Assembly (NCBI GenBank): GCA_003154055.1
Contig: PMCH01000116.1
Span: forward strand, 6,219 to 15,449
DNA: 9,231 nucleotides
Direction of reading: 5' to 3'
DNA from: Acidobacteriaceae bacterium
GTDB lineage: Bacteria; Acidobacteriota; Terriglobia; Terriglobales; Acidobacteriaceae
The notes under the pieces are model-generated. The model was not told the origin of the DNA, ran no database searches, and was given only the letters and a program-made list of their open reading frames with translations. How positions within the stretch are numbered: the stretch's first letter is position 1; each line of letters starts with the position of its first letter. Shown here one piece after another: positions 5,258 to 9,231 of the stretch. A program made the translations under genes and the position numbers.

Positions 5258-7768
5258 TTATCTGTGGGGCTTGCCACCGTCGGAGTGCCCGCCGCCGCTG
5301 GGATGACCGCCCCCACCACCACCGGACGGACGGCTGCCGCCACCTCCACCTCCTCCACCACCACTCGGACGACCGCCACCGCCGGAGTAACCACCACCGC
5401 TTGGGCGACCGCCACCACCTGAGCCCGCGCTAGGGTAGCCGCCACTCGGACGACCACCGCCGCCGGCGCTGGGATAGCCGCCGCTCGGACGGCCGGCGCT
5501 CGGATATCCGCTGCCGCCGTTACCGCGGTAGCCGCCGTAAGGGCCAGCAGAAGACCGTGGAGTCACGATCGGCTGTCTCATATCGAGTGGCGGACGAGAA
5601 GCCTGGCGCGATGGTTGTCGCGGGATATTCTCGCTCCATTGCGGCCCCGAATTGCGCTGGGCCTGAGGCGCAGACCCGCCCTGCGTTGGGCGCGGGAACC
5701 GCTGCCAGTCTCCGCCGCGATTCTGAGCGGGCGAACTCTCACGCTGATTGCTATCTCGCGCGGCGGGTCCAGCCATCGGTCCGCTCGTGCCGCGGGGCGC
5801 GGGTTGCGATGAACGGTCGCCAAAGCGCCGCCACTGTGAGTTGTTTTCCGGAGCCGCCCCGCTTCCAGGCCGGTTTCCACCAGCCGGTGTGCCAGCACTG
5901 GGGAACTGCCTTGGGTTCGACGATTCACCGCCCGCCCTGCGTTGGCCGGGACCGGAAGGCGAAGGAGCGTTGTTCTGGGTCTGCGCTCCGGGTTGCCCGA
6001 ACCGGCGGAATCCGGAGTTCGAGTTGTTGTTGGCGGGACCGGATACTCCGCGCTGCATCTGTCCCGGCCGGTCGCCGGTTTGAACGTGCACTGCCGGGTT
6101 CGAAGCGGCTTCCCGCACTCCGGGCCGCTGTCCGCCAACGATGGGCGTAAAGTGTCCGTCGCGCTGAATATTGCTGTGAACCTGAGCGGCTTCGCGGTCA
6201 AAGGACTGACGCACGCCCGCCGGACGGTTCCTGGTGAAGAAGTGTTCTGACCGTGCTCCACGGCCGATGGTCGAAGGAGCCGCCGCTCTGTCGCTCACGC
6301 GCAGGCTTTCGCGCGTCGGGACAACTGGCAGGTTGCCGGCCATAATCTTGCCGCCGCGGAAAACTTCCCGCGACACTGGCCGCGCCGTGAAGCGGCCTCT
6401 GCCGAACTCATTGGCTCCGACAGTAGAGATTCCACCGCGCACCCGGTCGTTGAACGAGGCAAGGCGCAGGTTGGAATACAGCGTTCCCCGGCGCATTGGC
6501 GGAAATCCACCAAAGCGACGACCGTTGTAGATATTGACGTTGAAGGTGTTGAAGCGCGACCGGTATCCGCCCCACCACGGATAGAAGTAGTCGCAGGGCC
6601 CGATGGGAAGCCAACCGATCGATCCAAAACCGAATCCGACTCCAAAGCCCCGTCCGAAGCCGAAGAAGGAAACATACGCAGGCGCCCAGATGGGACGATA
6701 GTACCGCTGCGAGTAGACCGGGCCCGGCCACCAAACCCACGAGCTTTCATATTGGAACCAGCGGCCATAGTGATACGGCGCCCAGCCCCAGGGCTCATAG
6801 GAGACCCAAGTCCATCCCCAGCCCGGTTCCCAAACCCAGCGCCCTTCGCGATAGGGAGCCCAATCGCCACCGACTGCGGGTACCCACACCTGGCCGTAGT
6901 CTGGAACGTTTCTCCAGCGTCCGTAGGTGTCGAGATCTTCGCTGCCCACGTAGTAACGGTTGGTACGGCTCCACGCCTGCGCGTTGCGGATCGTCCCGTC
7001 GCGTTCATCATTCCAGCGGTCCCAGTCGTCCTTGGAAGGGCCTTCGGCGATCTTGTATTGCGTGTCGTTGCCGGTGCCCCTGATGGTCATGAGCTGGCCC
7101 TTTTCAAGGTGCGTACTACCCTGGGGAGTCGAGACATCCGCGTCACCCTTTCGGACCAGGATCTGGGTTTCGTCTTGCGATATGACGAGGATGCGATAGC
7201 TGCCGTCGCGGCGACTGGGGCGGATCGAGACATTGGGAGTGTCAATCTCGACGTCCGCCTCGGTGTTCTTGAAAGTCGAGTAGGTGGCCAGCCCCTGGCC
7301 GAGCTGAACCTGAATCTGCGTACGGGTCAGGCTCGCGATGTTGGCTTGCGAGCGCCCGGACAAACGCAACAGGTTCGCGTAGTCGAGTTGGACTTCCGCA
7401 CGGGAGTTGTCGCCGGTCGAAACCTTGTCGCCAGCCACGATGGGCGCATTAAGCGCGGCGGCAGAAAAGTCACCAGAATCGCCGCGCTGTGTGGAAACGT
7501 CGCCGCCAATCAGACTGATGCGCGCCACGCCAGCGTCAGTGTTGCTTTGGACCGGGGTGTTGCTTGGACCCTGAGCGTTCGCCGGGATCTGCGTGTCGGC
7601 GGGGTCCGGGACTTGGGCTTCGACCTGCGCCTGGCCGTCGTCTTGCGGCTGGGTTTCAACCTGCGACTGCGCATCGACTTGGTCTTCGGTGTCTTGGGCA
7701 AGGACGTTAGCTGGGTTCCCAATCATGATCGCTAGTCCTGCCAACGTTGCAAATAGTTTGAATTTCAT
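5258..7768 (-). CDS. Secreted FecR-domain protein with DUF6600-like Trp-rich region and disordered Gly-rich tail
   Basis: The 836-residue product begins with a signal peptide (basic MKFK, hydrophobic core, likely cleavage after VLA at residue 24), so it is exported to the periplasm or cell surface. A Gln/Asp-rich linker (25-78) leads to a FecR-like beta domain (about 82-230) with GDKVSTGDNSRAEVQLDY, DTPNVSIRP and VRKGDADVSTPQG. Next is a Trp-rich segment (about 270-350) containing two copies of WAPYxxGRW (303-311, 329-337) plus VWVP and WVWWPG, typical of the DUF6600 group. A Gly/Phe run (368-386) follows, and then about 400 residues of low-complexity Arg/Pro/Ser/Asn/Gly sequence. Unlike the iron-sensing FecR, it has no cytoplasmic anti-sigma region, no central membrane span and no neighbouring ECF sigma or TonB receptor gene, so a structural or surface role is more likely than signalling. 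GGAGGG (7775-7780) lies about 6 bases before the ATG and supports this start. It has a -24/-12-like promoter upstream and an intrinsic terminator downstream, so it looks monocistronic. The molecular function is unknown. Confidence 0.88.
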   Translation of the reverse strand: MKFKLFATLAGLAIMIGNPANVLAQDTEDQVDAQSQVETQPQDDGQAQVEAQVPDPADTQIPANAQGPSNTPVQSNTDAGVARISLIGGDVSTQRGDSGDFSAAALNAPIVAGDKVSTGDNSRAEVQLDYANLLRLSGRSQANIASLTRTQIQVQLGQGLATYSTFKNTEADVEIDTPNVSIRPSRRDGSYRILVISQDETQILVRKGDADVSTPQGSTHLEKGQLMTIRGTGNDTQYKIAEGPSKDDWDRWNDERDGTIRNAQAWSRTNRYYVGSEDLDTYGRWRNVPDYGQVWVPAVGGDWAPYREGRWVWEPGWGWTWVSYEPWGWAPYHYGRWFQYESSWVWWPGPVYSQRYYRPIWAPAYVSFFGFGRGFGVGFGFGSIGWLPIGPCDYFYPWWGGYRSRFNTFNVNIYNGRRFGGFPPMRRGTLYSNLRLASFNDRVRGGISTVGANEFGRGRFTARPVSREVFRGGKIMAGNLPVVPTRESLRVSDRAAAPSTIGRGARSEHFFTRNRPAGVRQSFDREAAQVHSNIQRDGHFTPIVGGQRPGVREAASNPAVHVQTGDRPGQMQRGVSGPANNNSNSGFRRFGQPGAQTQNNAPSPSGPGQRRAGGESSNPRQFPSAGTPAGGNRPGSGAAPENNSQWRRFGDRSSQPAPRGTSGPMAGPAARDSNQRESSPAQNRGGDWQRFPRPTQGGSAPQAQRNSGPQWSENIPRQPSRQASRPPLDMRQPIVTPRSSAGPYGGYRGNGGSGYPSAGRPSGGYPSAGGGGRPSGGYPSAGSGGGGRPSGGGYSGGGGRPSGGGGGGGGGSRPSGGGGGGHPSGGGHSDGGKPHR
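5264..5536 (-). repeat. Degenerate short repeats encoding Gly-rich RPSGG / GGYPSAG units
   Basis: The last 90 or so codons of the FecR-type gene are built from imperfect units reading RPSGG, GGYPSAG and runs of Gly (one run of nine, residues 803-811). At DNA level this is a purine/pyrimidine-skewed stretch of GGN codons interrupted by CG-rich RPSGG units. Such a tract is prone to slippage, and copy number may vary between strains. The reading frame is maintained to the TAA at 5258. Confidence 0.8.
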
Positions 7769-8048
7769 GGCCCACCCTCCGCGTTGCTGGAGATACTTCC
7801 GGGCTTTCTAATGCAGGGGGAGGGCCAAAGGCCCGGTGGCGTTTAAGGTTGTGTTTTCAGCGAGTTGAGGGGGAGGCTGCACGGGGAATTTCACGGGCGG
7901 TGGCCGGGTTCAACCAGGGTGGTGGATTTCGGCCAGGAGAGAACGCACGCCCCCTGGTGCGCGACCATCCAGCCCTTGGTCTGTTGCCGCTCGCCGTGGA
8001 GGGTTCGCTTTCCCCATGAGAAAATTGTGCGATATTGAGGTTCGTGAA
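7769..8048. promoter_or_regulatory. Divergent intergenic region between the FecR-type gene and the DUF2277 gene
   Basis: This 280-base stretch has no convincing gene. Minus-strand frames across its right part are shadows of the DUF2277 gene. It contains the FecR-gene ribosome site (7775-7780), a sigma-54-like promoter (7812-7827), a GGGCC-AAA-GGCCC hairpin (7822-7834) overlapping that promoter, a small dyad GGTTCAACC (7907-7915), and the DUF2277 ribosome site TGAGG (8036-8040). I see no clear sigma-70 promoter on either strand. Confidence 0.6.
7812..7827 (-). promoter_or_regulatory. Candidate sigma-54 (-24/-12) promoter of the FecR-type gene
   Basis: The minus strand reads TGGCCCTCCCCCTGCA, against the consensus TGGCACG-N4-TTGCA. 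It keeps the invariant GG and GC with exactly 10 bases between them and matches 9 of the 12 specified positions. The predicted start site near 7801 gives a leader of about 32 bases that includes the GGAGGG ribosome site, which is sensible geometry. A sigma-54 activator gene lies about 0.6 kb away. GG-N10-GC alone is common in GC-rich DNA, and weaker examples occur between the ALDH and reductase genes, so this remains a candidate. Confidence 0.45.
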
Positions 8049-8318
8049 ATGTGCAGGAACATCAAAACTCTCTTCAACTTCGATCCGCCCGTCACGGACG
8101 ACGAGGTTCGAGCCGCTTCGCTCCAGTTCGTGAGAAAGATCAGCGGCTTTAACAAACCTTCGAAGGCAAACGAAGAAGCGTTCCTGGCGGCAATCGATGA
8201 AATCGCCGGCATCTCGAGGCGCCTGCTCCGCTCTCTGGAAACAAACGCACCGCCGAAGAATCGGGAAGAAGAGGCTGCCAAGGCGAAGGCACGCGCCGCG
8301 GAGAGATTCGGCGATTGA
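8049..8318 (+). CDS. DUF2277 family protein
   Basis: This is an 89-residue protein of the uncharacterised DUF2277 family, recognised from its near-invariant opening MCRNIKTLFNFDPP, the central LQFVRKISGFNKPSKANE (residues 25-42) and the tail TNAPPKNREEEAAKAKARA. It is predicted to be small, mostly helical and cytoplasmic, with no signal peptide or membrane segment. The frame is open to an ATG at 8016, but the family begins at MCRN and TGAGG (8036-8040) lies 8 bases before 8049, so the downstream ATG is chosen. Cys2 follows the initiator Met, which is normally removed before a small residue, so the mature protein may start with Cys. It is transcribed divergently from the FecR-type gene and converges on the sigma-54 activator gene with 31 bases between stops. 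The function is unknown; I cannot link it to its neighbours. Confidence 0.9.
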   Translation: MCRNIKTLFNFDPPVTDDEVRAASLQFVRKISGFNKPSKANEEAFLAAIDEIAGISRRLLRSLETNAPPKNREEEAAKAKARAAERFGD

Positions 8319-8349
8319 GCCTGCCAAGCACACTTGGTTGAATGAGTTT

Positions 8350-9231
8350 CTACTCCGCCCCGTTCTCGTCGGGAATTCCGATCTTCGATAAGCGGTAGCG
8401 CAGGGCGTTGCGCGACAGGCCGAGGAGTCGTGCTGCTTGGGACTTGTTGCCGTTGGCGCGGCGCAGGGCTTCGCGGATCATCTCATCTTCCCACTGGTCG
8501 AGTGTCATTCCTTCGGGGAGGAAACGATCGTCGGAAGAAGCCGTACGATTCCGGGGAGAGTCGAGATGAATGTCGCTGGCCTCCAACCGGCTATTCGTTG
8601 CCAGCGCACAGGCGCGCTCGATCACGTTCTGCAATTCGCGCACGTTGCCGGGCCAGTAGTGGTTCAGCAGGGCGTTCATCGCTTCTGTCGCGATGCCGCC
8701 AATCTGGCGTCCGGAATCCTTGGCGAAGCGCGCCAGGAACAGATTCACCAGATCGGGGATGTCTTGCTTATGTTCGCGCAGCGGCGGGATATCGATGGGA
8801 ACCACGTTGAGCCGGTAGTAGAGGTCTTCGCGAAAAGTCCCATCTTCGAGGGCGGCGCGCAAGTCCCGGTTGGTAGCAGCGACCAGGCGGACATCCACTT
8901 TGATGGTGCGCGTGCCTCCGAGGCGCTCGAACTCACGCTCCTGCAGCACACGCAGGAGTTTCACCTGCGTGGCTGGCGGGACGTCGCCAATTTCATCGAG
9001 GAAAAGTGTGCCCTTGTCGGCCAGTTCGAATCTTCCGGCCTTGCTGGCGTTGGCTCCGGTGAACGCGCCTTTTTCGTATCCGAAGAGTTCGCTCTCGAGG
9101 AGGTTCTCGGGGATTGCCGTGCTGTTGATCTTGATGAACGGTTCAGTAGCACGGCGTGATTTCTCGTGAATCGCTCGGGCGATCAGGTCCTTGCCGACGC
9201 CACTCTCGCCGCCGAGCAACACCGTTGAGTT
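8350..9231 (-). CDS. NtrC-type sigma-54-dependent transcriptional activator, 5' end cut by window edge
   Basis: The visible part is 293 residues covering most of the AAA+ domain and the DNA-binding domain; the frame stays open to the right edge, so the N-terminal sensing domain and the true start lie outside. Motifs, numbered from the first visible residue: Walker A GESGVGKD (8-15), the sigma-54-contacting loop GAFTGA (55-60), Walker B GTLFLDEIGD (74-83), the FREDLYYRLNV arginine-finger region (133-143), sensor-II WPGNVRELQNVIER (193-206) and a C-terminal Fis-type helix-turn-helix (about 251-285, NKSQAARLLGLSRNALRYRLSK). These show an ATPase that remodels the sigma-54 RNA polymerase closed complex from an upstream enhancer. 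With GAFTGA and both Walker motifs intact it should be active. Whether it is a phosphorylated response regulator or is controlled by another input cannot be seen here. A sigma-54-like promoter lies in this window in front of the FecR-type gene. Confidence 0.96.
   Translation of the reverse strand, partial: NSTVLLGGESGVGKDLIARAIHEKSRRATEPFIKINSTAIPENLLESELFGYEKGAFTGANASKAGRFELADKGTLFLDEIGDVPPATQVKLLRVLQEREFERLGGTRTIKVDVRLVAATNRDLRAALEDGTFREDLYYRLNVVPIDIPPLREHKQDIPDLVNLFLARFAKDSGRQIGGIATEAMNALLNHYWPGNVRELQNVIERACALATNSRLEASDIHLDSPRNRTASSDDRFLPEGMTLDQWEDEMIREALRRANGNKSQAARLLGLSRNALRYRLSKIGIPDENGAE

Noticed and set aside
6752..7735. 327-residue plus-strand frame opposite the FecR-type gene
   Set aside because: It is antisense to the signal peptide, FecR and Trp-rich regions, which are well supported. 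The translation is Val/Arg/Ala-rich without known motifs.
5258..7768. Reading the FecR-type gene as an iron-responsive anti-sigma regulator
   Set aside because: The protein starts with a cleavable signal peptide, has no cytoplasmic anti-sigma part or central membrane span, and no ECF sigma or TonB receptor gene is adjacent.
7857..8333. Minus-strand frames of 158 and 123 residues over the DUF2277 gene
   Set aside because: DUF2277 is recognised on the plus strand with a good ribosome site. The minus-strand frames resemble no family and run through the intergenic region.
8324..8337. CCAAG-CACA-CTTGG hairpin between the convergent DUF2277 and sigma-54 activator genes
   Set aside because: The stem is only 5 base pairs with no T-run on either side, too weak to call a terminator.

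Overview
The window is GC-rich chromosomal DNA, probably from a soil-type Acidobacteriota (Terriglobia-like). I infer this from the combination of a FecR/DUF6600-type Trp- and Gly-rich secreted protein, a receiver-linked PEP-synthase-like protein, a DUF2277 protein and a sigma-54 activator. No single gene proves it, and no rRNA or tRNA is present to fix the taxonomy. I see no mobile element, CRISPR array or RNA gene.

Layout from left to right: (1) an aldehyde dehydrogenase on the minus strand, cut by the left edge so that only the last roughly 25-30 residues are missing. (2) A 200-base divergent intergenic region. (3) A plus-strand flavodoxin-fold NADPH-dependent FMN reductase. (4) Converging on it with a 14-base gap, a 998-residue minus-strand protein. 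It has two receiver-like domains (the first degenerate, the second with its acidic, Asp and Lys residues), a pyruvate phosphate dikinase/PEP-synthase-type ATP-grasp domain and an unassigned C-terminal domain, but no phosphohistidine or PEP-binding barrel domain. (5) A strong minus-strand intrinsic terminator. (6) An 836-residue secreted FecR-domain protein with Trp-rich repeats and a long disordered Gly/Arg/Pro/Ser-rich tail. (7) A 280-base divergent regulatory region holding a good -24/-12 (sigma-54) promoter candidate for the FecR gene. (8) A small DUF2277 protein on the plus strand. (9) The C-terminal part of an NtrC-type sigma-54 activator on the minus strand, running off the right edge.

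The genes do not form one obvious pathway. Two links are worth attention. The FecR-type gene has a sigma-54-like promoter and a sigma-54 activator lies about 0.6 kb away, which suggests local regulation. The terminator of the FecR gene sits immediately in front of the receiver/ATP-grasp gene, so that gene must have its own promoter, and the sequence suggests a leaderless transcript. The receiver/ATP-grasp protein is the best candidate for an undescribed system: it looks like a signalling protein built on a PEP-synthase nucleotide-binding domain rather than a metabolic enzyme.
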